A stretch of 64,000 nucleotides of DNA from Halomonas sp. Y3 (GCF_024137965.1 NZ_CP099975.1:434001-498000); one strand, 5' to 3'; shown: positions 32,410 to 48,137, numbered from the stretch's first letter. Notes: generated by a model not told the origin, from the letters alone. Translations and numbers: made by a program.

Positions 32410-34041
32410 ATGCAAGACCTGACGCTGGTGATGGCTCAGCTGGACCCCCTGGTGGGGGATATTCCCGGCAATACCGAACGCGCCATCGAGTCGGTGCGCG
32501 AGGCGCGCATCGAGCATGGCGCCGACATCGTGGTGCTGCCCGAACTCTTCCTGACCGGCTATCCGCCGGAAGACCTGCTGCTGCGCCCCTCCATGGAGAG
32601 CCGACTGCGCGCGGCGCGCACCCGCATGGCCGAGAAGGTGGTCCGCGACGTGCTGGTGATCGTCGGCTACCCAGGCCGCCGCGAGGGGCAGCTCTGGAAC
32701 CTGGCCGGCGCCCTCTACAACGGCGAGTGGCTGGGTGAGTATGCCAAGCAGGCGCTGCCCAACTACGAAGTGTTCGACGAGCAGCGCTATTTCGCCGCCG
32801 GCAGCGAGCCGCTGGTGCTGACGCACAAGGGCCTGAAGCTGGGCCTGCTGATCTGCGAAGACCTCTGGGACGAGGCGCCGGCGCGCCAGGCCAGGGAGGC
32901 CGGCGCCCAGCTGCTGGTCAGCCTCAACGCCTCCCCCTTCCACCAGGACAAGCCCGCCGAACGGCTGCGCCTGCTCGAGCAGCGGGCCGCCGAGGTGGCG
33001 CTGCCCATCGTCTACGTCAACATGATCGGCGGCCAGGACGAGCTGGTCTTCGACGGCGGCTCCGCCTGCGTGGATGCCGAAGGAAAGCTGATGCTCCAGG
33101 CGCCCCACTGGCAGGTGGGGCTGATGCCGGTGGCGCTGGTCCAGGAGAAGGGGAGGTGGGTCCCCCGCCCCGGCGAGACCGAACCCGACGTCGAGCCCGA
33201 GGAGAACCTCTACTGCGCGCTGGTCACGGGGCTTCGCGACTACGTCAACAAGAGCGGCTTCGAGGGCGTGGTGCTGGGGCTCTCCGGCGGGATCGACTCG
33301 GCGCTGTCGCTGGCTATCGCCGTGGATGCCCTGGGCCCCCAGCGGGTGCAGGCGGTGATGATGCCCTATCACTACACCGCGGATATCTCGAAGCAGGACG
33401 CCGCCGAGCAGGCCGACCTGCTCGGCGTCCACTATGAGGTGCTGCCCATCGAGCCCATGGTGGAGGCCTTCATGGGAACCCTCTCCGGGGTCTTCGAGGG
33501 CACCGAGCGCGATACCACCGAGGAGAACCTGCAGTCGCGCTGTCGCGGCGTGCTGCTGATGGCGATCTCCAACAAGAAGGGCCTGATGGTGCTGACCACC
33601 GGCAACAAGAGCGAGATGGCGGTGGGCTACGCCACCCTCTACGGCGACATGGTGGGCGGCTACAACGCCCTGAAGGACGTCTACAAGACCTGGGTCTACC
33701 GCCTGGCCCGCTGGCGCAACACCCAGTCGCCGGCGATCCCCGAGCGGGTCATCGAGCGCCCGCCCACCGCGGAGCTCGCCCCCGGCCAGCAGGACAGCGA
33801 CTCCCTGCCCGACTACGACGTGCTCGATGCCATCCTGGTGCGCTATATCGAGGGGGACATGAGCGCCGAGGCGATCATCGAGGCCGGTTTCGACCGCGAC
33901 GACGTCTACCGGGTGGTGCGGCTGGTGGACCGCTGCGAGTACAAGCGCCGCCAGGCGCCGGTGGGGGTCAGGGTGACCCGCCGCGGCTTCGGCCGCGACC
34001 GCCGCTACCCCATCGTCAACGGCTGGCAGCCCGGCGACTGA
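32410..34041 (+). CDS. nadE: Glutamine-dependent NAD+ synthetase
   Basis: 543 residues, two-domain NadE. The N-terminal nitrilase-type glutaminase domain (1-~255) has the Glu-Lys-Cys triad in LPELFLTGYPPEDL, AKQALPNYEVFDE and LLICEDLWDE. The C-terminal synthetase domain starts near 280 with the ATP loop LGLSGGIDSALSLA, then TTGNKSEMAVGYATLYGDMVG near 400. It makes NAD+ from deamido-NAD. The start MQDLTLVMAQLDP matches family starts, though its ribosome site is weak. A terminator follows. Confidence 0.95.
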   Translation: MQDLTLVMAQLDPLVGDIPGNTERAIESVREARIEHGADIVVLPELFLTGYPPEDLLLRPSMESRLRAARTRMAEKVVRDVLVIVGYPGRREGQLWNLAGALYNGEWLGEYAKQALPNYEVFDEQRYFAAGSEPLVLTHKGLKLGLLICEDLWDEAPARQAREAGAQLLVSLNASPFHQDKPAERLRLLEQRAAEVALPIVYVNMIGGQDELVFDGGSACVDAEGKLMLQAPHWQVGLMPVALVQEKGRWVPRPGETEPDVEPEENLYCALVTGLRDYVNKSGFEGVVLGLSGGIDSALSLAIAVDALGPQRVQAVMMPYHYTADISKQDAAEQADLLGVHYEVLPIEPMVEAFMGTLSGVFEGTERDTTEENLQSRCRGVLLMAISNKKGLMVLTTGNKSEMAVGYATLYGDMVGGYNALKDVYKTWVYRLARWRNTQSPAIPERVIERPPTAELAPGQQDSDSLPDYDVLDAILVRYIEGDMSAEAIIEAGFDRDDVYRVVRLVDRCEYKRRQAPVGVRVTRRGFGRDRRYPIVNGWQPGD

Positions 34042-34066
34042 GCTCAAGCAACCAAGCTCGAAAGTA

Positions 34067-34102
34067 CCGACGCCGCCCCTAGGGGCGGCGTCGGCTTGTT
34101 TC
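34067..34102. terminator. Terminator between nadE and bamD
   Basis: Perfect 28-base palindrome, CCGACGCCGCCCCT and its complement with no extra loop bases, followed by CTTGTTTCT. It separates the convergent nadE and bamD. Confidence 0.8.
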
Positions 34103-34133
34103 TGGTGCAGCAGAGAACGTCTCTGACGGCTTG

Positions 34134-34958
34134 TCAGGTCGAGAGCGACTGGGCACGCACGTGCCTGGGCTCGAAGGTGCGGCCGCGCAGCTGCTCGTGG
34201 CGCGGGTCGTTCTCGATCAGCACTTCCAGCACCTCACGGGCGCGATCACGCATCTCCAGGCCCAGGTAGCCCTCGACCATCACCGCCAGAGCATCTCGGG
34301 TCGCCTCGCTCTCCGGATAGTTCTCGATCACCCAGCGGCCACGCTCAACGGCGGCCAGGTAGGCCCCGCGGCGCAGATAGTAGTCGGCCACGTGCAGCTC
34401 GTGGCGGGACATCAGGTTGCGCAGGTAGACGATGCGCTGCTGGGCGTCCGGGGCGTACTGGCTGTTGGGGTAGAGCCGCACCAGTTCGCTGAAGTCGGTG
34501 TAGGCGTCCCGGGAGGCGCCCAGGTCACGCCGGGAGATGTCGATCAGCTTCAGGCGCTCCAGGCTGAAGCGCCCGGCCTGCCAGGAGGCCAGGCCGCGCA
34601 TGTAGAGGGCGTAGTCGGCCTGGGGGTGGCTCGGGTGCAGGCGGATGAAGCGGCTGGCGGCGGCGCGGGCGGCCTCCCAGTCGCCGAGTTCATAGTGGGC
34701 GTAGATCAGCTCCAGCTGCACCTGCTCGGCGTGGCTGCCGAAGGGGAAGCGGGTGTCCAGCGCCTCCAGCCGAGTGATGGCCGCGGTAAAGTTGCGGCGC
34801 TCCAGGGAGCCGCGTGCCTCTTCATAGAGCTCGCGTTCGGCAACGCCGGCGAACTCGTCCTGTTCTTCTTCGCTGGAGCCGCTGCTGGCACAGCCCACCA
34901 GCAGGCTGGAGGCCACCAGCAGGGCCGCAAGTCGGGCGGTAGGGCGGAATACGCGCAT
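34134..34958 (-). CDS. bamD: Outer membrane assembly lipoprotein BamD
   Basis: 274 residues. A lipoprotein signal ends in the lipobox LLVGC near residue 23. Tetratricopeptide repeats fill residues ~45-240 (ELYEEARGSLERRNFTAAITRLEALDTRFPFGSHAEQVQLEL and following). BamD is an essential partner of BamA in outer-membrane protein insertion. I chose the start at 34958, preceded by GAGGAT. It is divergent from rluD, an arrangement conserved in gammaproteobacteria. Confidence 0.95.
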   Translation of the reverse strand: MRVFRPTARLAALLVASSLLVGCASSGSSEEEQDEFAGVAERELYEEARGSLERRNFTAAITRLEALDTRFPFGSHAEQVQLELIYAHYELGDWEAARAAASRFIRLHPSHPQADYALYMRGLASWQAGRFSLERLKLIDISRRDLGASRDAYTDFSELVRLYPNSQYAPDAQQRIVYLRNLMSRHELHVADYYLRRGAYLAAVERGRWVIENYPESEATRDALAVMVEGYLGLEMRDRAREVLEVLIENDPRHEQLRGRTFEPRHVRAQSLST

Positions 34959-35098
34959 CGTGATCCTCGTGGCAAACAACGCGGACTGGCCGTGGTAGAA
35001 TCGACCGAAACCCGCTCACTATAAAGCACTGCGCGGCAAAACGCAGTCACCGCGCGCTGCTCTGACCCACTCTCCTGCTGACAGGCCGCCCCGCACCC

Positions 35099-36058
35099 AT
35101 GCCACAGACCCTGGAAGCCCAGCAACGCGTTCCCGACGCCATGGCCGGCCTGCGCCTCGACCAGGCCGCCGCCGAGCTCTTCGCCGACCACTCCCGCGAG
35201 CGCCTCAAGGCCTGGATCAAGGCCGGGGCGCTGACCCTGGACGGTCGGCCTGCCAAGCCCAGGGACAAGGTCTACGGCGGCGAGTGGCTGCGCCTCGACG
35301 CCGAGATCGAGGATGACACCCGCTTCGAGCCGGAGGACATCCCCCTGGCGGTGGTGCACGAGGACGACGAGGTGCTGGTGATCGACAAGCCCGCGGGGCT
35401 GGTGGTGCATCCGGCGGCAGGCAATCCCGATGGCACCCTGCTCAATGCGCTGCTGCACCACTGCCCCGCCCTTGCCGGCGTGCCGCGAGCCGGCATCGTC
35501 CATCGCCTCGACAAGGACACCACCGGCCTGATGGTGGTGGCCAAGACCCTGGCCGCCCAGACCTCCCTGGTGGAGCAGCTCCAGGCGCGCACGGTGTCGC
35601 GGGAGTACGATGCGATCTGCGTGGGCGTGATGACGGCCGGCGGCAGCGTGAATGCCCCCATCGGTCGGCACCCCAAGGACCGCAAGCGCCAGGCGGTGAC
35701 CGCCTCCGGCAAGCCGGCGGTGACCCACTATCGGGTGGTGGAGCGCTTTCGTGCCCATACCCATGTGCGCTGCCGCCTGGAGACCGGGCGTACCCACCAG
35801 ATCCGCGTGCACCTGGCCCACCTGCGCTATCCCCTGATCGGCGATCCGGTCTATGGCGGTCGACTCAAGCTGCCGCCGGGTGCCGCTGAGCCCCTCAAGG
35901 AGATCCTGCGCGAGTTTCCCCGCCAGGCGCTGCACGCCCGCAAGCTGGCCTTCGTGCATCCCGGCAGTGGCGAGACGGTGACCTTTCGCGCGCCGCTGCC
36001 GGATGACCTGCTGATGCTGCTGGACTACCTGCGCGACGATCACGAAACCATGCGTTGA
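35099..36058 (+). CDS. rluD: 23S rRNA pseudouridine(1911/1915/1917) synthase RluD
   Basis: 319 residues. An N-terminal S4 domain (residues ~17-80, [28 protein letters not shown]) precedes the RsuA/RluA catalytic domain with [20 protein letters not shown] (catalytic Asp in HRLDKDTTG, near 138), [26 protein letters not shown] near 238 and FPRQALHA. It modifies helix 69 of 23S rRNA. pgeF follows 24 bp downstream, the usual pair. Confidence 0.95.
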   Translation: MPQTLEAQQRVPDAMAGLRLDQAAAELFADHSRERLKAWIKAGALTLDGRPAKPRDKVYGGEWLRLDAEIEDDTRFEPEDIPLAVVHEDDEVLVIDKPAGLVVHPAAGNPDGTLLNALLHHCPALAGVPRAGIVHRLDKDTTGLMVVAKTLAAQTSLVEQLQARTVSREYDAICVGVMTAGGSVNAPIGRHPKDRKRQAVTASGKPAVTHYRVVERFRAHTHVRCRLETGRTHQIRVHLAHLRYPLIGDPVYGGRLKLPPGAAEPLKEILREFPRQALHARKLAFVHPGSGETVTFRAPLPDDLLMLLDYLRDDHETMR

Positions 36059-36082
36059 AGCGACTGCGCCGAGGACCCTGAC

Positions 36083-36838
36083 ATGAGCGACGCTCCCGAC
36101 CTGCGCCCGACCCTGATCCTGCCCGACTGGCCGGCGCCCACCTCCGTGGGGGCCTTCGTGACCACCCGCGAGACCGGCCCCAGCCAGGGGGAGTTCGCCT
36201 GCTTCAACCCGGCGGAGCACGTGGGCGACAACCCCGATCACGTGGCGCTCTGTCGGCGGCTGCTGGAAAAGCAGGTCGACGGCGAGCGACCGCTGCTGTG
36301 GCTCAACCAGGTGCACGGGGCGCGGGTGCAGCAGCACTTCGAGGCCACGCCACCGGAGGCCGACGCGGCGGTGGCGCTGAACCACGACTATGCCTGCGTG
36401 GTGATGACCGCCGACTGCCTGCCGGTCTTCTTCAGCGACCTTCGCGGGACCCGGGTGGCGGTGGCCCATGCCGGCTGGCGCGGCCTGGCCGGCGGCGTGC
36501 TCGAGGCGACCGTGGCGGCGCTGGGCGTGCCGCCGGAGGAGCAGCTTGCCTGGCTCGGGCCGGCGATCTCCAACGCCCAGTTCGAGGTGGGACCCGAGGT
36601 GCAGCAGGCCTTCGTCGGCGTCCACCCCGAGGCGGCCGACGCCTTCGACCCCAGCCCCTATCGCCTCGGCCACTATATGGCCGATCTCTATCGCCTGGCG
36701 CGCCTGCGCCTGGAGCGGCTCGGCGTCGCCCATATCAGCGGCGGCCACTTCTGCACCGCCTGCGAGCCGCGCTTCTACTCCCACCGCCGCGACAGCGGCC
36801 GCACCGGACGCATGGCCAGCGTGATCTGGCTGCGCTAG
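36083..36838 (+). CDS. pgeF: Purine nucleoside phosphorylase/polyphenol oxidase YfiH (PgeF)
   Basis: 251 residues, Cu-oxidase_4 (YfiH) family, which handles adenosine and editing of peptidoglycan precursors. Conserved metal ligands are LNQVHGARV near residue 74, MTADCLPVFFSD near 110, VAHAGWRGLAGG near 130 and CTACEPRFYSHRRD near 228. GAGGA lies six bases before the ATG. It forms a two-gene unit with rluD. Confidence 0.92.
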   Translation: MSDAPDLRPTLILPDWPAPTSVGAFVTTRETGPSQGEFACFNPAEHVGDNPDHVALCRRLLEKQVDGERPLLWLNQVHGARVQQHFEATPPEADAAVALNHDYACVVMTADCLPVFFSDLRGTRVAVAHAGWRGLAGGVLEATVAALGVPPEEQLAWLGPAISNAQFEVGPEVQQAFVGVHPEAADAFDPSPYRLGHYMADLYRLARLRLERLGVAHISGGHFCTACEPRFYSHRRDSGRTGRMASVIWLR

Positions 36839-36849
36839 CCCCTTCGGGG

Positions 36850-36932
36850 AGCTGTAAGCTTTAAGCTATAAGAAACCCTTGTCGAAAGTCCTGGTGTTTA
36901 CGCCCTGGCTTACGGCTTACCGGCTTACGGCC
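36850..36932 (+). repeat. GTAAGC/GGCTTAC repeat tract upstream of clpB
   Basis: AGCTGTAAGCTTTAAGCTATAAG (AT-rich, 36850-36872) is followed by GGCTTAC three times (36907, 36914, 36922). The GTAAGC and GCTTAC elements are complementary and could pair. Function unknown; a similar GTAAGCTTTAAGC tract may be a family of intergenic repeats. Confidence 0.5.
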
Positions 36933-36974
36933 TTGACCCTTGTCAGCTTCCCAGGCGCTTCCCCTGGCGGCCGA

Positions 36975-37003
36975 CTTGAAACCGGGCCAGCCTGACTCCA
37001 TTG
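36975..37003 (+). promoter_or_regulatory. Sigma-32 heat-shock promoter of clpB
   Basis: CTTGAAA-N14-CTCCATTG, 75 bases upstream of clpB. It closely matches the sigma-32 consensus CTTGAAA-N11-16-CCCCATNT, with two changes in the -10. Confidence 0.65.
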
Positions 37004-37077
37004 AGTGTGTCAAGACGAATTGACAGGGCCGAGCGGGGCGTCCGAACGCCTCGCTACCCCGATGGAGGAAGTGTTTC

Positions 37078-39660
<2,583 letters not shown>

Positions 39661-39756
39661 GGCCAACAAAGCGTTACGCACTCGGCCAGGCGCCGGGTCG
39701 ATAGCCGACTACACTAGTATCAGGTTGCGTCCTGTAACCCCCCTTGCCCGCCTGGC

Positions 39757-39776
39757 GCCCGCCCGGCGGGCTCTTT
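39757..39776 (+). terminator. Weak terminator after clpB
   Basis: GCCCG-cccgg-CGGGC followed by TCTTT; short stem (5 bp). Confidence 0.45.
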
Positions 39777-39860
39777 TACACCACACCCCGCCGAGGGCCC
39801 TTGCATGTCCCGCTGAGGGCTCTTTTACGCCCCGCGGCGGCTCTCACACTTTTTATGCGG

Positions 39861-39889
39861 TTGACACCATTGCGCCGCTAATGGAATCT
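39861..39889 (+). promoter_or_regulatory. Candidate ilvI promoter
   Basis: A perfect -35 TTGACA, N17, then GAATCT as a poor -10; about 300 bases before ilvI. Confidence 0.4.
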
Positions 39890-40191
39890 TGGGCCTTCCT
39901 GATTTGCGGGCGCGGAACTCTGCGGGTAACCCCCCATCCCCGCGCGAAGGGTAGGCCAGAGGGCCTCTACCCGCCGAAGGACTTCCGAGTGCGGGTCAAC
40001 CGCCCGGCTCGGCCAACGCCCCGACGCGGCGATCCGCCGCGATGAGAGTGCAGGCCCCATCCGGGTCTATCAACGCCAGGGTTTGGCATCAGGTGCCGGC
40101 GCGTCCGGCAGCGGCATACCGCCGCACTCGACCCCGCGTGCCCCATTCGGCACGCGGATCGCACTCGAGACCTCCAGGGGAGAGACATCAA

Positions 40192-41915
40192 GTGGAACTG
40201 CTTTCCGGCGCAGACATGATCGCCCGCTTCCTTCAGGATGAGGGCGTCGAATACATCTATGGTTATCCGGGCGGTGCGGCGCTGCACATCTACGACGCCC
40301 TCTTCCGTCAGGACAAGGTCAAGCACATCCTGGTGCGCCACGAACAGGCCGCCACCCATGCCGCCGACGGCTATGCGCGGGCCTCGGGCAAGCCCGGCGT
40401 GGTGCTGGTCACGTCCGGCCCCGGCGCCACCAACGCCGTGACCGGCATCGCCACCGCCTACATGGACTCCATTCCCATGGTGGTGCTGTGTGGCCAGGTG
40501 ATGAGCCACCTGATCGGCGATGACGCCTTTCAGGAGACCGACATCATCGGCGTGACTCGGCCCATCGTGAAGCACAGCTTTACCATCAAGCACCCGACCG
40601 AGATTCCCGAAGTCCTCAAGAAGGCCTTCTATCTGGCCTCCACCGGCCGCCCCGGCCCGGTGGTGGTGGACATTCCCAAGGACATGACGGCGCCCACCGA
40701 GCGCTACGAGTACGTCTATCCGAAGAAGGTCAAGCTGCGCTCCTACAACCCGGTCACTCGCGGCCATACCGGCCAGATCAAGAAGGCCGTGGAGATGATG
40801 CTCAAGGCCAAGCGGCCGGTCTTCTATACCGGTGGCGGCGTGGTCACCGGCCGTGCCAGCGAAGGGCTGACCGATCTGGTCAAGCGCCTGGGCTATCCCA
40901 TCACTACCACCCTGATGGGTATCGGCGCCTACCCGCAGAGTGACCGCCAGTGCCTCGGCTGGCTGGGCATGCACGGCTCCTATGAGTCCAACATGGCCAT
41001 GCATCACGCGGACCTGATCATCGCCATCGGGGCGCGCTTCGACGACCGGGTCACCAACAACACCTCCAAGTTCTGCCCCACCGCCAAGATCATCCACGTG
41101 GATGTCGACCCGAGTTCCGTCTCCAAGACGGTGCGCGCCGACGTGCCCATCGTGGGGCCGGCGGGCAGCGTGATCAGCGAGATGATCAGCCTGGTGCAGG
41201 GCAAGGAGATCGCCCATCCCGAGGCCCTGGCCGAGTGGTGGCAGAAGATCGACGGCTGGCGCGAGGAGCGCGTGGGCAAGCTCTACGAGCCCTCCAAGGC
41301 CGGTGAGACGATCAAGCCCCAGGAGGTGATCGAGGCGCTGTGCCGGGTGACTCGCGGTGAGGCCTATGTGACCACCGACGTGGGCCAGCACCAGATGTTC
41401 GCGGCCCAGTACTACAAGTTCGACAAGCCCAACCGCTTCATCACCTCGGGCGGCCTTGGCACCATGGGCTTCGGCTTCCCGGCCGCCATGGGCATCAAGC
41501 AGAACTTCCCGGAGGAGCAGGTGGTCTGCGTCACCGGCGAGGGTAGCTTCCAGATGATGATGCAGGAGCTCTCCACCTGTAAGCAGTTCGGGGGCGGCGT
41601 GAAGATCGTCAACCTGAACAATGCCTCGCTGGGCATGGTTCGCCAGTGGCAGGACCTCAACTACAAGTCCCGCCACGCCCACTCCTACATGGAGTCGCTG
41701 CCCGACTTCCAGAAGTTGATCGAGTCCTATGGCTTCACCGCCCTGAAGGTCGAGACCCTCGACGAGCTTGAGTCGGCGCTGGAACGTGTCTTTGCCGACA
41801 AGCACGAGCTGGTGTTCCTCGACGTTGCGGTCGACCCGCACGAGCACGTCTATCCGATGCAGGTGCCCCTGGGCTCCATGCGTGACATGCTGCTTTCCAA
41901 GACGGAGCGGACCTG

Positions 41916-41916
<1 letters not shown>
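40192..41916 (+). CDS. ilvI: Acetolactate synthase large subunit
   Basis: 574 residues, ThDP-dependent enzyme that condenses two pyruvates or pyruvate and 2-oxobutyrate in Ile/Val synthesis. The catalytic glutamate sits near residue 48 (RHEQAATHAADGYARASG). The ThDP motif GEGSFQMMMQELSTCKQFGGGVKIVNLNN is near 445-475. The start is GTG (MELLSGADMIARFLQDEGV), seven bases after GGGGAGAG; the frame stays open to an ATG at 40042, but those residues do not fit the family. Overlaps ilvH by one base (TGATG). Confidence 0.96.
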
Positions 41917-44577
<2,661 letters not shown>

Positions 44578-44600
44578 TCGCTATCGGTTCACGGGACCTT

Positions 44601-44636
44601 CAGGGGGCGCGGATATCCGCGCCCCCTGCGCGTTTA
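44601..44636 (+). terminator. Terminator after ilvC
   Basis: Perfect 28-base palindrome CAGGGGGCGCGGAT and its complement, followed by CGCGTTTA. Weak U-run. Confidence 0.65.
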
Positions 44637-44664
44637 TGGGACGGTCGGACGAGGCGGGGCGGCG

Positions 44665-44692
44665 TTGTGAGAGCGCAGCGGGCGTGTAGAAT
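44665..44692 (+). promoter_or_regulatory. Candidate pssA promoter
   Basis: TTGTGA-N16-TAGAAT, 47 bases before the pssA start. Confidence 0.55.
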
Positions 44693-44739
44693 GAAGCCAG
44701 TGCCTGCGGGCACCCTCATTTCGGCAATGGACGAAACGC

Positions 44740-45621
44740 ATGAGTCAGGACTCCCGCAATACCGAACACCCTTCTTCCCGCCCCGGTGCCGAGCCCGTCG
44801 ACAAGGCCGCGCCCGACGCCGAGGCGCCGGCCGAGGAGGATCTGGCCGCGGCCTTCGTGCGCGAGACCGAGGTGATCGAGGAGGCCGTCGAGAACGGCAA
44901 AAAGGTACGCCGCAAGGGGATCTACCTGCTGCCCAACCTCTTCACCACCTCGGCGCTGTTCGCGGGTTTCTTCGCTATCGTGGCCGGTATCAACGGCGAC
45001 TTCACCGCGGCGGCGGTAGCCATCTTCATCGCCATGGTGCTCGACGGCCTGGATGGCCGGGTGGCCCGCATGACCAATACCCAGAGCGCCTTCGGCGCCG
45101 AGTACGACAGCCTCTCGGACATGCTCTCCTTCGGGGCGGCGCCGGCGCTGGTGGCCTTCACCTGGATCCTCCAGGATATCGGCAAGACCGGCTGGGTGGT
45201 GGCCTTTCTCTATGTGGCCTGTGCCGCCCTGCGCCTGGCGCGCTTCAACGTGCAGATCGGCAGCGTCGACAAGAAGTGGTTCATCGGCCTGCCGAGCCCC
45301 TCCGCGGCGGCCCTGGTGGCGGCCAGCGTCTGGACCTTCCACAGCTTCGATGCCGAGGCCTTCGGCTTCAAGCTGCTGATGCTGGTGATCGTCGGCGCTG
45401 CCGGCGTCCTGATGGTCAGCAATATCCGCTACTACAGCTTCAAGGATATCGACCTCAAGGGGCCGGTGCCCTTCGTGGTGCTGCTGGCCATCGTGTTGGG
45501 CTTCGTGGTGATCTCGGTACAGCCCTCGGTGATGCTGCTGCTGCTGTTCGGTGCCTATGTGGCTTCCGGGCCCGTCATGGCAGCGATGCGCAAGGTGAAG
45601 CATGCGCCTCCCGGGGCCTGA
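44740..45621 (+). CDS. pssA: CDP-diacylglycerol-serine O-phosphatidyltransferase
   Basis: 293 residues. After an acidic N-terminal extension of ~55 residues, the protein has several membrane helices and the CDP-alcohol phosphatidyltransferase motif DGLDGRVARMTNTQSAFGAEYDSLSDMLSFG (near residue 110), the expected DG..AR..G...D...D form. It makes phosphatidylserine, the precursor of phosphatidylethanolamine. This is the membrane (type II) enzyme found in Pseudomonas, not the E. coli soluble type. The order ilvI-ilvH-ilvC-pssA is as in Pseudomonas. Confidence 0.93.
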   Translation: MSQDSRNTEHPSSRPGAEPVDKAAPDAEAPAEEDLAAAFVRETEVIEEAVENGKKVRRKGIYLLPNLFTTSALFAGFFAIVAGINGDFTAAAVAIFIAMVLDGLDGRVARMTNTQSAFGAEYDSLSDMLSFGAAPALVAFTWILQDIGKTGWVVAFLYVACAALRLARFNVQIGSVDKKWFIGLPSPSAAALVAASVWTFHSFDAEAFGFKLLMLVIVGAAGVLMVSNIRYYSFKDIDLKGPVPFVVLLAIVLGFVVISVQPSVMLLLLFGAYVASGPVMAAMRKVKHAPPGA

Positions 45622-45769
45622 TGCTCGCCCGGTGGACCGCCTTCGGATGAACCAGGATCAGCAGCGCCCGCCCCGTGCGGGCGCCGTCGCGTCTGCCCTC
45701 TGAGATATCCACAAGGGGGCCGGCCTGCACGCCTGTGGGCAAGGTCTGAAACTTTTTTACCGGAAGGGC

Positions 45770-45798
45770 TTGCAGGGCCCCGGGGAAAACCGTAAAGT
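45770..45798 (+). promoter_or_regulatory. rRNA promoter P0 (distal)
   Basis: TTGCAG-N17-TAAAGT with a GC-rich stretch after the -10. Confidence 0.5.
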
Positions 45799-45898
45799 AC
45801 GCATCCGCTGCCGGTGACCAGCAAGGTTGCAGGCGGTAATAAGTGGCAGAAGTGATTGATCTGTCTGAGTTTTTTGAAACGCTTCGAAAAACTTTCAG

Positions 45899-45926
45899 TT
45901 GACAATCACCGCAGATTCGCTAGGAT
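45899..45926 (+). promoter_or_regulatory. rRNA promoter P1
   Basis: TTGACA-N16-TAGGAT. Perfect -35, with an AT-rich UP-like tract of ~45 bases directly upstream (runs of T and A around 45870-45895). Confidence 0.75.
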
Positions 45927-46015
45927 GTGCGCCACTGGATTCGCAGTCGCCTCGGCAGGATGAGGCGGGCAGTCAGCGGAAATCGGTCGGGATGCAGCGC
46001 ATCGCCAACCACCGC

Positions 46016-46043
46016 TTGACACGCTGAAGCGAATCGGTAGAAT
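46016..46043 (+). promoter_or_regulatory. rRNA promoter P2
   Basis: TTGACA-N16-TAGAAT, about 277 bases before 16S, with discriminator ACGCC. Confidence 0.8.
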
Positions 46044-46155
46044 ACGCCTTCCTCGCAGGGCGCTGACGACAGGCGGAGAGCTCAAGAGAGCCTGCTCCGG
46101 TCGACAGCACAGCGAGACGCTTCACTCCACAGGGTTCGCCCGAGAGTTCGAAGCC

Positions 46156-46166
46156 GCTCTTTAACA
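46156..46166 (+). promoter_or_regulatory. boxA antitermination site, rRNA leader
   Basis: GCTCTTTAACA, the canonical boxA, bound by NusB-NusE to suppress Rho termination in rRNA operons. Confidence 0.85.
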
Positions 46167-46169
46167 ATC

Positions 46170-46198
46170 GATCAGGTAATTCATGTGGGCGCTTGTCG
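46170..46198 (+). other. 5' arm of the 16S RNase III processing stem
   Basis: Starting GATCAGGTAATTCAT, this pairs with 47879-47908 (ATGAATTACCTGATC; then CGACAAGTGCT pairing with the GCGCTTGTCG of this arm) to bring the 16S ends together. Confidence 0.75.
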
Positions 46199-46319
46199 AT
46201 GAGTTCGGTGACCAGTCACAGAACCATCAAGGCAAGCGACTCGTCAAGACCTTCGGGTCTTTTGAGAAACGTTTGAACCTTGAGCCAAGTTTGGTGCACT
46301 TAATGCACTATATGATCTT

Positions 46320-47858
<1,539 letters not shown>

Positions 47859-47955
47859 TCGACGACGTCACCGACTCGCGACAAGTGCTCACAATGAATT
47901 ACCTGATCGACCAGAGCAAAGACTGTTTGGGTCGCGGACCCAGTGGTTGGAAGCC

Positions 47956-48032
<77 letters not shown>

Positions 48033-48114
48033 AATTTTATCCAGTCCTGCGTTATTTTGTGACTCGCATAGCAGGCTATGCGTCGCCACAAAATGCCTTG
48101 GCCTGAATAAAATT
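48033..48114 (+). repeat. Long imperfect hairpin between tRNA-Ile and tRNA-Ala
   Basis: Two arms of 39 nt (48033-48071 and 48076-48114) around a CAGG loop. AATTTTAT/ATAAAATT and ATTTTGTG/CACAAAAT and CGCATAG/CTATGCG blocks pair strongly, with a shift of one base in the middle. AT-rich, unlike the surrounding DNA. Confidence 0.75.
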
Positions 48115-48137
48115 ACCCAGAAGTATCGGGTATCAGT

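Larger units (their letters stand above)
39661..40191 (+). other. 531-bp intergenic region: clpB terminator, ilvI promoter and structured leader
   Basis: From left: a weak clpB terminator, a direct repeat GGGCTCTTTTAC (39768 and 39817), a TTGACA promoter element (39861), then a ~300-nt leader of ilvI. The leader holds GGGTAG..CTACCC, CGCGGCG-atc-CGCCGCG (40025-40041) and CCGCGTGCC-ccattc-GGCACGCGG (40134-40157) hairpins. No leader peptide rich in Leu/Val/Ile codons was found, so transcription attenuation of the classical ilv type is not supported. Confidence 0.5.
45622..46319 (+). other. 698-bp region upstream of 16S: pssA end hairpin, rRNA promoters, boxA, leader
   Basis: Contains a GCGCCCGC/GCGGGCGC hairpin (45664-45684) behind pssA, three promoter-like sites, an AT-rich tract (45850-45898) that could be an UP element and Fis region, boxA at 46156 and the 5' arm of the 16S processing stem (46170-46198). 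No coding sequence is apparent. Confidence 0.7.

Noticed and set aside
34706-36784. 692-residue minus-strand frame over rluD-pgeF
   Set aside because: Antisense to two well supported genes; its end overlaps bamD in another frame.
40042-40191. Upstream ATG for ilvI adding 50 residues
   Set aside because: The added residues are Arg/Pro-rich with no family match; GTG at 40192 has a good ribosome site and a typical N-terminus.
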